Shown in pieces: positions 47,561 to 59,609 of a stretch of 64,000 nt of DNA (position 1 is its first letter; every line of letters starts with the position of its first letter). The notes below the pieces were generated by a model. The model was given only the letters and a program-made list of their open reading frames with translations, was not told the DNA's origin and made no database searches. A program made the position numbers and the translations under genes. Source of the DNA: Tolypeutes matacus (lineage: Eukaryota; Chordata; Mammalia; Cingulata; Chlamyphoridae); the NCBI GenBank assembly GCA_026826555.1, contig JAKSZT010038590.1:223670-287669 (forward strand), read 5' to 3'.

Positions 47561-49154
47561 GGGAGAGAAGGCAAGATGGCATCAGTTTAGGAAGGCACTC
47601 ACTGACTAGATCTCTGAGGATGGCCGATTGTGGACAGGGTCTTGCCCAGTGGTCTGTGCTGTGGGCACATGGAGCTAGAAGCTTGGGTCATCTAGCAGCA
47701 GGCAGATTGACGGTGTGGAGTGATTGGTAGAGATTCGGGAGTTTTAAGCCTGCCTGTGGTGGTTAACACAGATGGCTGAGCTCCACTCACAGGGAAAAAG
47801 GCTGGTTTGAGCTGCAAATCCTGCACCCACAACTAGTGCTCCCGGTGTGAGTGAGCATTCTCTGAGAGAGGGATGGCTCTGACAGAAGGTGGATAGGGGT
47901 TTAACTTCTGTGGATTTGGCTACCTGGACACCTTTATAGCTTTGGAGAGCAGATAAGCTGGCTTGAAACAGTGCCAGGCTGGGGGGAGAGGTGAATCTGC
48001 CGAGGAAACCTGATTTACCCAGCAGCCCACTGAAACTGAGGCTTGGCCCCAGAGGGGGTGGAGTCAGCCAATTTTATTGCTCTGCACTGACAAGCATCAG
48101 AGCTTCAGCTCCCCTGGGGAGGCCAGGAAGTGGGAAGGGCTTGATTAGTTTCCACGGGCCTATTTAGGTTCCCCTCAATGAAGGGGGTGATCTAGCAGAG
48201 GACTTCTTTTGGGTCCCTTATACTGCCAAAAATAAATAAATAAATAAAGAAGACAGACACTTTAAAAAATGAATTCCTCTTTTTGATTTAGTATAATACT
48301 GAAAATCTGTCTCAAAACCTGCAGCTAGAACCCTGAAGGGAAATTGATAAGCGCAAGCTGGCTGAGAGGATCCGGAAGGACCCTAGAAGGAAGACTTCCT
48401 CGTTATATTTGTTTGACTGCTTGCTGGTGTAGTTGTTTTTTCTGTTTATTTGTTATTTCTTGCTTTTCTTTCCTCTCCCCCCCCTTTCTGTTTTCCTTCA
48501 TTTTTTTTTAAATTAGGTGCTGCTAGATTACCTCTTCTTTGCTGTGCTTCTTCTTCAGTGATTTCCCATTCTCTGTATATATTGATATTGTATCTCAAGC
48601 TATCTCTTATCCTTCCTTCATCTCTCTGCATTCTGCTTACTGTTGTGGTTCTTAGAGACCATGCTTTTTCATTAGCCCACAACTTAAGGGTGTCAATTTC
48701 TATTCTATCTATTTTGTTTTCTTCTTTTTAAATTAATATTACCTTTTTCCTTTTAGCCCTTTCTTTACTCTTTCTCTCCCTCCTCATCATTCTAGCCTTC
48801 TAAATCATTATATTTATATTCCTCTATTTGGTTTCCCAGTCAATTGTAGGTTCTCCACTATTTTTCCTATTTCTCTACACTGCCTAAACAAGTTAAATAT
48901 TCACTTCACTAAGTCCTATTTGACCCCTCTTCTAACTTTTATCAATATTACTATTATCCTTCTTCCTTTCTCACATCTTTCAATTCCTCTGGAACTAAAG
49001 TTTTGCCTTCAAGGTAACTTAGAAAGAAGCAAAGAAACAAAATAAGAAGAAAAAGTGTCAAAGAGAAAACAACATACACAGAACCACCAGCTAAAAAAAA
49101 CTCTGGAGGAGAGAGAGAAGCTAATCAACTGAATAAACCCAGCAAGATAAAATA
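47561..49154 (+). promoter_or_regulatory. L1 5' UTR (internal promoter region)
   Basis: About 1.6 kb collinear with 28260-30064 on the other strand. The first 600 bp is the most G/C-rich part of this area, as expected of an L1 promoter; 48250-49100 is T- then A-rich. L1 5' UTRs drive polymerase II transcription from the first base of the element (established). The reverse frame at 48446-48682 and forward frame at 48450-48731 are not recognised proteins. Confidence 0.8.
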
Positions 49155-50100
49155 ATGGCTAGAGGGCAAAAAAAAATTACAAACCACACTGAGAAACAGG
49201 AAGACATGGACAACTCCAATGAACAAATTAAAAACTAGGAATATATGCAGAACTTTGAACAACTAATCAAAGATTCCCAAACAAATATCATGAACCAACT
49301 TAATGAAGTGAAGGAAGAGATTAAGGATATAAAGAAGACCCTGGGAGAACATACTGAAGAAATTGTAAAGATACGCAAAAAGATAATGGATATGAGGGTG
49401 ATCAATGGCACAATCCAAGAAATCAAAAGGACGCTGGGTTCACAAAACAGCAGATTTGAAAAGGTAGAAGAAAGAAATAGTGAAGTGGAAGACAATGCAC
49501 CTGAAATCAAACAAATAGTAGAACAGATAAACAAAAAAATAGAAAAACTCCAACAGGGACTCAGGGATTTAAATGACAACACAAAATGCACAAACATACG
49601 CATTATGGGTATCCCAGAAGGAGAAGAGAACGGAAATGGAACAGAAGGAGTGTTGAAGGAAATAATGGCTGAAAACTTCCCAATCCTATTGAGAGAGATG
49701 GATGTGCAGATCCAGGAAGCCAAGCACACCCCAAACACTATAAATACCAACAGTCCAACTCCAAGATATATACTTGTCAAAATGTCCAATGCTCAAGACA
49801 AAGAGAGAATACTCAAGGCAGAAAGAGAAAAGAGAACAATCACATACAAGGGAAGCACAATAATATTAAGTTTGTTTTCTCATCTGAAACCATGGAAGAA
49901 AGAAGACAGTGGTATGACATAGTCAAAGTACTAAAAGAAAAAAACATCCAGCCACGAATTCTTTATCCAGCAAAACTGGCATTGAAAAATCATGGAGAGT
50001 TCAAAATATTCACAGATAAACAGAAATTAAGAGTATGTCCATAAGAAACTGGCACTTAAGAAATACTAAAGCAAGTTCTACAAGTTGAAAGGAAAAATCA
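49155..50100 (+). pseudogene. L1 ORF1 (RNA-binding chaperone), broken
   Basis: The start is ATG at 49155 ('MARGQKKIT...'). An in-frame TAG near 49236 ends it after 27 codons, and the frame is open again from 49239 to 49919. The protein shows a coiled coil (about 49260-49560, heptad-like runs such as 'NEVKEEIKDIKKTLGEHTEEI'), then an RRM with 'NIRIMGIPEGEE' and 'RYILVKMSNAQDKERIL', then the C-terminal domain, where a frameshift near 49880 displaces 'QWYDIVKVLKEKNIQPRILYP' (about 49908-49970). L1 ORF1p forms trimers that coat L1 RNA. The stop and frameshift make it non-functional. Confidence 0.92.
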
Positions 50101-50125
50101 AGGGAGAGAGAGTTGGAGGAGAGTT

Positions 50126-53100
50126 TAAAAAACATTGAATGATAATGGATTAAATTCACCACTCAAAAGACACAGATTGGCAGAATGGATAAAGAAATAT
50201 GATCCATATATATGCTGTCTAAAAGAAATCCACCTTCGACCCAGGGATTCAAGGAGGCTGAAAGGGAATGGCTGGAAAGCAATTTTACAAGCTAACAATA
50301 GGCAAAAAAGGGCAGGAGTAGCCATTCTAATATCAGACAAAACAGACTTTAAATGCAAAACTATTGTAAGAGACAAAGATGGACACTATATATTAGTAAA
50401 AGAGGTAATCTCTCAAGAAGAAAGAACAATCATAAACATTTACCCACCTAATCGGGGTGCCTCAAAGTACATGAGGCAATATCTGGAAAAGCTAAGTGGA
50501 GACATAAATACCTCTAAAATTAGAGCTGGGGACTTTAATACATTAATATCATCATTAGACAGAATATGTAGACAGAGAATCAATAAAGAAACAAAGACTC
50601 TCAACAATACATTAAAGGACCTGGACTTAATAGACGAATACAGAACAATACACCCAAATACAACAGGATTTACATTCTTCTCAAGTGCACATGGATCATA
50701 CTCCAAGATAGACCACATGCTAGGCCACAGAACAATGCTCAATAAATTCAGAAAGATTGAGAGTATACAAAGTAATTTCTCTGATCACAATGGAATGAAA
50801 TTGGAAATCACTAAGGGCCAGAAAAGCAGGTTAGGCACAAGGATATGGAAGTTAAACAACACACTCTTAGAGAAACAGTGGGTCAAGGAAGAAATCTCAA
50901 AAGAAATCAGTAACTACCTTGAAACTAATGAAAACGACAACACAACATATCAAACCCTATGGGATGCAGCCAAAGCTGTCCTGAGAGGGAAGTTCATAGC
51001 CATAAATACATATATTAAAAAAGAAGAAATAGATAAAATTGAAGACCTAATGCATACTTGGAGGAATTGGAAAAACAACAACAAACTAAACCTAATGGAA
51101 GTAGAAAGAAGGAAATAACAAAGATTAGAGCAGATCTAAATGAAATAGAGACTATGAAAGCACAAGAAAAAATAAACAAAACCAAAAGCTGGTTTCTCAA
51201 GAATATCAATAAAATTGACAAACCCTTAGCCAGACTAACAAAGAAAAAGAGAGAACAGATGCAAATGCACAAAATAAGGAATGAGCAAGGGGATATCACT
51301 ACTGACCCCACAGAAATAAAGAGTATCACAAGAGCATACTTTGAAAAATTAAATGCTAACAAGAATAATAATTTAGAGGAAACGGACAAGTTTCTAGAAA
51401 TGCACAAACAGCCTACATTGATGAAAGGAGAAATTGATGAATGCAACAGTCCAATTACAGGTAAAGAGATAGACTCAGTCATCAAAAACCTCCCAACTAA
51501 GAAGAGACCAGGACCAGATGGCTTCACAGCTGAATTCTAACAAACATTCCAGAAAGAGCTAACACCAGTTCTGCTTAACCTCTTCCAAAAAATAGAAGTA
51601 GAAGGAATATTGCCTAACTCATTCTATGATGACAACATTACCGTAATAGCAAAACCAAACAAAGATACCACTAGAAAGTAAAATTACAGACCAATTTCTC
51701 TAATGAACCTAGATGCTAAAATCCTCAACAAAATACTTGTTAATTGCATTCAACAACATATCAAAAGGCTTATACACCATGACCACGTGGGTTTCATCCT
51801 GGGTATGCAAGGATGGTTCAATATAAGAAAACCAATCAATGTAATACACCGCATAAACAGATTGAAAGAAAAAAATCACATGATCATCTTTATAGATGCA
51901 GAAAAAGCATTCAGAAAAATATAGCACTCTTTCCTGATAAAAACACTGCAAAAGATAGGAAAAAAGGAAACTTTCTGAAAATGATAAAGGGTATATATGA
52001 AAAACCCAAAGCTAACATCATCTTCAATGTTGAAATCCTAAAAGACTTCTCTCTGAGATTGGGAACAAGACAAGGATGCCCACTATCACCACTCCTATTT
52101 AACATTGTCTTAGAAGTATTTGCTCAAGCACTGAGCAAGAAAAGGATATAAAATGCATCCAGATTGAAAAAGAAGTAAAAATTTCATTATTTGCAGACAA
52201 AATGATCCTATACATAGAAAGCCCAGAGAAATCTCCAACAAAGCTTCTAGAAATTATAAAGGAGTTCAGTAATGTTGCAGGCTATGAGATCAATGCTCAA
52301 AAATCAGTAGCATTTCTGTACACCGATAATGAACAATTGGAGGAGGAAATCAAGAAAAAAAATGCCATTTACAATAGTAACCAAAAGAATCAAATACCTA
52401 GGAATAAATTTAACTAAAGATATAATGGACTTATATCCAAAAAACTATACAACACTCTTAAGGGATATCAAAGAAGACTTAAATAAATGGAAAAATATTC
52501 CCTGTTCATGGATAGGAAGACGTAAAATCATCAAGATATCTATCCTACTCAAACTAATCTACAGATTTAATGCAATCCCAATAAAAACCAACACTACATT
52601 TTTTAAGGAACTGGAAAAACTAACCTCAAAATATATTTGGAAATTAAGAGGCCCCGAATTACCAATGACATATTGAAAAAGAAAAATGAAGTTGGAAGTA
52701 TCACATTACCAGTCTTTAAAACATACTACAAAGCTACAGTGATCAAAACTGCATGGTATTGGCACAAAGATAGACTTACTGACCAATGGAACCGAATTGA
52801 GAGTTCTGATATAGATCCTCACATAAACAGTCATGTGGTATTCGACAAGGTCACCAAGCCCACTCACTTGGGAGAGAATGGCTTCTTTAACAAGAGGTGC
52901 TTGGACAACTGGATATCCATATCCAAAAGAATGAGAGAAGAATACCATCTCACACCTTATACAAAAATCAACTCAAGATGGATCAAAGATCTAAATATAA
53001 GAGCCAAAACCATAAAGACCTTGGAAGATAATGTAGGAAAGCATCTACAGGACCATGTAATAAGAAATGGTTTCATGAACTTCACAGCCAAAGCAAAAGC

Positions 53101-53911
53101 AGCAAAGGAAAAAATAGATAAATGGGATCTCCTCAAAATTAAAAACTTCTGCACATCAAAGGATGTTATTAAGAAAATAAAAAGGCAGCCTACCCAATGG
53201 GAGAAAATATTTGGCAACTATATATCTGATAAGGGCCTACTATCCTGCATATATAAAGAAATCCTACAGCTTGAAAATAATAAGATGAACAAACCATTTA
53301 AAAAATGGACATGTGACCTGAAAAGACACTTCTCCAAGGAAGAAACACAAATGGCTTAAAAACACATGAAAAAATGCATGACATCGCTTGTTATCAGGGA
53401 AATGCAAACCAAAACTACAAGGAGATACCATCTTACACCCATCAGAATGGCAGCAATTAAAAAACCAGCAAGTCCTAAGTGTTGGAGAGGATGTGAAGGA
53501 ATAGGAACCCTCATCCACTGCTGGTGGGATTGTGGAATGATCCAGCCACTGTGGAGGACAGTTTGGCAGTTCCTCAGAAAACTAACTATAGGTCTTCCAT
53601 ATGATCCAGCAATTCCACTGCTGGTTATATACCCAGAAGAATTAAAAGCAAAGATACTAACAGATATATGTAAACCAATGTTCATAGCGTTATTGTTCAC
53701 CATTGCCAAAAGTTGGAATCAGCCCCTGTGCCCATCAACAGTTGAATGGATAAACAAATTCTGGTACATACATACAATGGAATATCACTCAACTGTAAGA
53801 AGGAATAAAGTGCTAACACAAGGAATAAAATGGATGAATCTTGAAGATTTTATCTTGAGTGAAGCAAGCCAGGCATTGAAGGATGAACATTATATGACCT
53901 CACTAATCTGA
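50126..53911 (+). pseudogene. L1 ORF2 (endonuclease - reverse transcriptase), broken
   Basis: Domains in order: apurinic-type endonuclease (50135-50815), with 'LNDNGLNS', 'CLKEIHL', 'RAGDFNT', 'KIDHMLG' and '[10 protein letters not shown]' carrying the expected N, E, D/N, D and H residues; the linker (to about 51540) after a frameshift near 51050; RT (51600-52300) with '[16 protein letters not shown]' and '[17 protein letters not shown]'; the thumb and C-terminal part (52380-53911) with the cysteine motif '[18 protein letters not shown]' (C-x3-C-x7-H-x4-C, about 53480-53535). The first ~12 residues are lost behind a stop at 50126. The RT catalytic FADD reads FADK near 52190, and stops near 51538, 51679 and 51922 plus further frameshifts confirm inactivity. 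Confidence 0.95.
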
Positions 53912-56400
53912 ACTGAGGAAAATGAGCAGTCTCTGAGAACCATTGTCTGAAAGATAGGTTAACAAGGGAGAGATAGAGAAGAGTCGGCTTTGAGCCATTA
54001 CCCATATGGACATAATCTATGGTAAAGGGATAGAGTATAGTTGCATATTGTAGGATAGGACAGAAGGGTAGTGATATTACTGTGTTTGGTGGTGCAGGGT
54101 TGATAGGTTGGTAGATTAGGAAGGGCAGGTTGGAATACCCAGGGCATGTAACTATGAATCTTGTCATTCCATGAGTCAAGACAGGGGAGTGTCATATGCC
54201 CCAGGGGGATGGGGAAGAAGGAACAGTAAAGATCAAATGGGATATTTAGTGGTTATGGGAAAGGTTTTTCATTACCTTACAGTAATGGACACAGGACATG
54301 GTAATTATCATCAAAAATCATTAAACTGTATGGTCTAAATTGTAAACTATACAGTAAACCATTGACAATGTTTAGTTTGCTATATTTTACTATCTGTATA
54401 ACACTTATAACAATGTTAACATCCATTTAAAAAAAAGGTTTCAATATGGGGTGGGAAAGGGGGAGGGAGTTTGGCTATGTGGGTGTCTCTAGTATTCTGT
54501 GCGTGACTTTGCTGTGACCTAAAACTTGTGTGAAAAGTAAATGAAAATTTGGGAGACACTGGGGAATGAGAGGGGGAAGGTGTCATGGTACACTGGACAT
54601 CCAATAATACAGTGATAAAAGAATAGTTTTTTAAAAAAGGAATTTTTTTGTTTTTTTCCCATTTTTTTGAATGTCCCAATCTGCTAATTATATTTTATTT
54701 TTAGTTTAGATTTTTTTTCTTCTGAATTTCCTTGTATTTATCTATTGCATTTAAGCTTATCATTATTATTTCTTTTCCCATTAATTGTATTTGGTTATTA
54801 TATGGGCTTCATGTTCAAGGAAGGTTTAGATCACAGAAGGGTTACAATGGGGGCTGCAGAGGATCATTGGTGGGGGTGTCTGGGATGAGGGATTCATGGG
54901 AGGAAGTTCATCTGAATATACATGAAAGATATATAAATTTGTTCAAATGATCAAGGGATGGGGCATGGTCACATTGGGTAGACAATCATTCAATAAATGA
55001 GGGAATCTGAATTTCCAGCCTGGAGAGCTCTGCCACATTCTCCAAGGGAGCTACAACAGTCCCCTGAGTGCAGGGGCAGTGTCTGGCAAAGGAGGATGGT
55101 CCACTGATGGATTCTTGTTATTGATGACTAGCCTTATGAGTCTTTTCTCTTGTAATTGAAACTTAGCCTACTGTTATGGGGTGCCAAAGGGTTGCCTCCT
55201 GAAAGCCTCCTTGTTGCTCAAATATGGCCTCTCTCTAAGCCAAACACAGCATATGAATGCATTACCTTCCCCCAAACGTGGGACATGACTTCCAGGGATG
55301 AGCCTCCCTGGCAATGAGGGATTAATACCAAGTGCTAACCGGCAACATGACTGGAAAAAGACCTTGAATAAAAGGGGGAAAATGTAAAGACAAATGAGTT
55401 CATGTGGCTAAGAGACTTCAAAGAGAGTTGGGAGGTCATCCCAGAGGTAACGCTTATGCACATCTCAGAAGGATCTCATAGAACACCAAAGTGGATATCA
55501 CCCCACACAGAGGGGCTCCTGAGGGCTCTGGAAATACCCAGGTCCTTTATAAGGGGGGATAGCTCCAGAGATTGATGCCTTATCAGTGGGCTGTACTTTG
55601 GAATCTGTGCTCCTGAGCGTGAGAGAGTTGGACTCAAATAAGTCCTCCCTGCCCATTGTCCATCAGTCCCTTCTATTCAAGCCTATATGTGATGCTGGAG
55701 TTGTTAGGTGTACTTCCAGAGACTGGAACCTCTTGCCTGCCTATGTGCCAGCTGTGCCTGGAATCTTAGTGGAGCTGCAACTCCTACCCTACAGCTCAAT
55801 GGACTCAACCAAGTCACCTGGCGAGGAGATGACAATGGGCAACGGCCATCCCAGGGAATGGAGAGGGCCTGCAGCTGCAGGCAGGATAATCCCATCCAAT
55901 GTTTCCATGGGATAAAAGCCCTCTCTCACTTGGAGGTGGAGTGGACATCACCATCCCAGTCCCCTCAGGATTGGGGAAAGAGCTATGGACTAGAGTGGAC
56001 TTAATGGCATTCTGTTGTATACGTAATGTGAGTCAAGCAATGGAAGAAATTATAACAGTGAGGTGGAGCTGGTGGTCACTGGATGCTTTTAGGGCAGGGA
56101 GGAGAAGGGCAGTTGAAGTATAGGGGCTTTTTCAGGATTTGGGGATTGTGCTGAATGAAGTTGCGGTGATGGATGTAGACCATTTTACATCAGCATATAC
56201 CATGCAGAACAGTGTGGGAGAGAGTGTGGTCTACAATGTGAACTGTGGTCTATGCTTGGTGGCAAGGCCCCAGGATGTGTATATCTCTTGCGGATGATGT
56301 GCCACACTGATGAGGGATGTTTGTGTGGGATGTTGTGGGATGTGTGGGAGGTGGGGAGCATGGAAATCCCTGTAATTTCTGTGTAATATTTAGGTAATCT
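53912..56400 (+). mobile_element. Unusually long L1 3' UTR
   Basis: About 2.5 kb follow the ORF2 stop. 53912-54195 also follows ORF2 in the L1 at 23442-30083. 54330-54640 looks like an ordinary L1 3' end (with 'gtgacctaaaacttgtg' near 54517) running into T/A-rich sequence. 54640-56400 is a second module ending 'taatctaagcacct', seen at four other places (8876, 23535, 33501 and 44780). The minus-strand L1 joins 54195 directly to 55606. Confidence 0.85.
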
Positions 56401-56515
56401 AAGCACCTTATATATAAAACATTTATGTAAGCAAATGCACATATATGCATATATTTATATATCATTTTACAAATATTGGTATGTATTGTGAAAAATTTGA
56501 TTTTTACCCACAAAA
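56401..56515 (+). other. Candidate 3'-transduced sequence at the L1 end
   Basis: About 110 bp of AT-rich DNA ('aaaacatttatgtaagcaaatgc', 'tatatatcattttacaaat', 'gatttttaccca') between the usual L1 3' end and the final A-rich tail. The same sequence, inverted, is in the independent insertion at 36992-37090. Confidence 0.75.
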
Positions 56516-57010
56516 AAAATTTTTTAAAAAGAAAAGAATTTGATAATCTCTTTACTCCAATATCTCTATCAAATATTGAATTTTTCCTTTAAAATCTTCC
56601 AAATGACAAAAATATGTAATTGTTTTCAAAATGTAAGAATTTCACCTTTCCCTTATACTGAAATGTGGATAGACTGCTGTGTGAAATCTCCAGGCAGAAG
56701 AGGACAACATCTTAGGAGACAGCAGAGTAAACATGTAAAAGAAAATTGGGCACCAGGATTATCTCATGGAAAAGAGCCACCCACAAACCTTAGTCAGATA
56801 AAGTCTGCAGCCTTCCACCCAAGGATGATACATTCACTTTTATTGAGCCATTATGTTTCTGAAGTCATTTCCTAAACCAACAAATCTGTACCTGACTAAT
56901 ACAGGTTTTCTACTCAACCCAAACACATCACCTGATAACTCAGTTTTTCTTTCTGAAAATAGGACTATAATTGCATGTTTGAGGACATTTAACAGCTATC
57001 TCCAAAATTG

Positions 57011-57735
57011 CATTTTTTATCTTTATTTTTTAAAAGATACTTAGATTACATTAAAAATGTAGGGGGTTCCCATATGCCTTGCTCCCTATACCTCCTACAC
57101 TTTCCCACATTAACAACATCCTTTATTAGTGTGGTACATTTGTTACAATTGATGAACACATATTGGAGCATTGCCACTAAGTGTGGATTATAGTTTACAT
57201 TATAGTTGAAACTCTCTCCCACTCATTTTTGTAAGTTATGACAAGATATATAATGGCCTGTATCCATCACTGCAACATCATTCAGGACAATTCCAATGTC
57301 CCAAAAATGCCACCATATTACACCTATTTTTTTTTTTTAAATACTTAGGTTACATAAAAGTTACATAAAAAATACAAGTGTTTCTCATATGCTCACAGCG
57401 CACACCTCCCACATTTTCCCACATTAACAACATCCTTGATTAATGTGGTGCATTCAATGAAATTGATGGAAACATTTTGGAGCATTGCCATTAAGCATAG
57501 ATGAAAGTTTACCTTGTAGTTTACATTCTCTCCCACCCACTTCTTTAGGTTATGGCAAGATATGTAATGGCCTGTATCTGTCATTTCAATGTCATTCAGG
57601 ACAAGTCCCTTGTCCCAAAAATGCCCCTACAAAACACCTGCTTTTCTCTGCTCTCAGAACCTCCAGTGGCCTCTGCCTACACATCACAGATTTAATTTAT
57701 TCCAATGCTAGAATCACAATAAGTGATAATTATTT
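57011..57735 (-). mobile_element. Two L1 3' ends in tandem, minus strand
   Basis: 57011-57330 and 57331-57735 each read, on the plus strand, T-run, 'acttagattacat' or 'acttaggttacat', '...cccacattaacaacatcc', 'agtgtggtacatt...aattgatg'. They are the same terminal ~300-400 bp of L1 twice in a row. Copy A (about 4310-4340) lacks both. Confidence 0.88.
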
Positions 57736-58059
57736 GATCTTTTATTAACAGCTCTAGTGAAGTTGGCCAGCAGAATATTCCACTCATCCCTGTATGTTAA
57801 TACTTTATAAGATAATAAAGTAATGCATTTGTTAAAATCAAGTATTTGTAAATACTTTATAATATAATAAAATAATGCATTTTCATCTGGTAAGAGTGGT
57901 ATAATTTTGTTGGAAAAATGCCATATGATAAAGGGGTGATTAAAAATGTGAACTCTAAAGTCAGATATTCTAGGTTCTAATTTGAGCTGGTCCTTTAACC
58001 TATTGTCTGACAATGACAAAGTTATGAATTCACTCTATGCCCCGGTTTCAATATCTGTA

Positions 58060-58430
58060 AAACTCAGCCATTAAAATACATCTATTGAGGCACACTTTTA
58101 GGTGTAGGGGATTCTGCATTGAATATAACTGGCAAAATTCTTGTGTTCATTGAATGTTCAAGTGGGAGAAGAGAGTGTGGCTGCTCCCAAATGACTGTGA
58201 TAGATGCAATGATGATAAAGGATGATTTCATAGGAGTATGATGTTGGACCTGTAGGAGGTAGAAAATGTTTTCTTTGTATTCTTAATGTGAAGAGAAATC
58301 TTGTAGTTTTTGTGAAGAAAAGTGACACGATACAACCTACATTTTAACTGTTCATTAGCAACTACATTGAGATTTGATTCAAGGGGAATAAGGCAGAAAA
58401 CTAGGAGACAATCTAGAAGGTTGTGGACTT
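58060..58430 (+). repeat. L2-like fragment (copy B)
   Basis: 'cacacttttaggtgtaggggattctgc' style sequence and 'aaaattcttgtgttcattg' match 4590-4680 of copy A and resemble L2. It was therefore present before the duplication. Confidence 0.45.
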
Positions 58431-58930
58431 AAAGGCATTGATTGTGAGGCTTTGGGCCAGTCTGGTAGCAGAGGTGGTGTTAATAGTCACACCCCAAATA
58501 TATTCTGCATAGAGAATCAAAATTATATGCTGATTAACAAGGTATGGGTTGTGAGACATAGAAAAATTTCCAGAATGACTCATGTCTTTGCCTGAACAAG
58601 TAAAAAGATGTTTTTTCATTACCTGAGATTAAATTTCAGAAATTGCAAACATCTACCAGAAAGTTATCTTGTGATGATAAATGAGGTTAATTATTTACTT
58701 AAAGCCCTCTGAACATTGTCTGGCTCTCATTAGGTGCTCTTTAAGTATAAACCTCTTTTCCATTATTATATTAACATGAATCATTTGCAAAAAACCTGTT
58801 TTTTCATATTTTGTCATTATATAGTCCAGTCTCATTTCTCATTTCCTTTATCACTTTTCAGGTAGTTCAAATTTTGCAATGCATAGGATTTTGACATACG
58901 ACTACGAACAAAAGCATTTTTCCAAAAAAT

Positions 58931-59282
58931 ACTTAAGCAGTTGATTGCCTGCCCCCACATGGGAGGTCCCAGCTTCATTTCCAAGTGCCTCCTAAAGAAG
59001 GTGAGCAGACACAATGAGCTGATGCAACAAGCAGACACTATGAGCAGGGAGAAGATATGGCTCAAGCAGTTGAAAACCCAACTCCAGCATGGGAGTCCTG
59101 GGTTTGGTTCCCAGTGCCTCCTAAAGAAGATGAGCAGACACAAAGAGCAGAGACAACAAGCAGCACAATGAGCAGAGAGAATGAGCAGATAAAATGAGCA
59201 GTCACAATGAACAGACAAAATGAGCAGACAATGAACAGGCACAACAAGCAGCCAGACAAGGGAGCTATCTCAGAAAGGGGGG
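58931..59282 (+). mobile_element. tRNA-like SINE, two units with long 'agcagacac' tail
   Basis: The first unit begins 'acttaagcagttgattgcc' and reads 'cacatgggaggtccc'; the second begins near 59055 ('atggctcaagcagttgaaa') and has 'gggtttggttccca' as a B-box-like site. The tail is a string of 'gagcagacaca/atgagcag' units to 59270. Flanks share 'aaatact' (58927-58933 and 59283-59289). Tail units of this type are what I associate with xenarthran SINEs. Confidence 0.85.
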
Positions 59283-59609
59283 AAATACTAAGGCTCACAT
59301 CTTACATTAAATATGTTATGTACTGTTATAAACAGTGAAAATGGGGGAAATGTAAATATGTTAGTGTTTTCACTTTCTCCAAAGGCTATATTACATTTAT
59401 TTAATAAAATCATAAATGCACTCTAGAATGTATTATAGAATGACAGCATAATTGAATTTAGTTGAAGTATAAGTAATTCCTGAACTTCTTACTGTATGAA
59501 AACTTAGAGAGCTGTTGACTACCATTGTCAAGATAAACCAATAGAAATGTAAATGAAAGAAAGGAAATCCAGCATAGTTTTAAAAAGACCAGAAAATATA
59601 AAGGGCCTT

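Larger units (their letters stand above)
47561..56530 (+). mobile_element. Full-length L1, plus strand, about 8.97 kb
   Basis: The element spans 5' UTR, ORF1, ORF2 and a long 3' UTR. It begins 'gggagagaaggcaagatgg' and is flanked by 'gaaaagaaatt' (47550-47560) and 'gaaaagaatt' (56531-56540). Copy A at about 3592-3606 reads 'aaaaagaaatgggtaatctc' without the L1, a paralogous empty site that fixes both ends. Its length exceeds the 6-7 kb usual for mammalian L1 because the 3' UTR is about 2.5 kb. Both ORFs carry stops and frameshifts, so it is immobile. A later insertion nested in the 3' tail is the main alternative for the extra length. Confidence 0.95.

Noticed and set aside
49235..49789. 184-codon reverse open frame
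   Set aside because: It is the antisense shadow of L1 ORF1; hydrophobic runs come from the complement of the A-rich coiled-coil coding sequence.
51015..51527. 170-codon reverse open frame with membrane-like stretches
   Set aside because: Antisense of L1 ORF2 linker sequence; no independent evidence of coding.
55586..56123. Overlapping open frames of 98-109 codons
   Set aside because: They lie in the L1 3' UTR. Related copies at 8876-9483 and 33501-34784 do not preserve the frames.
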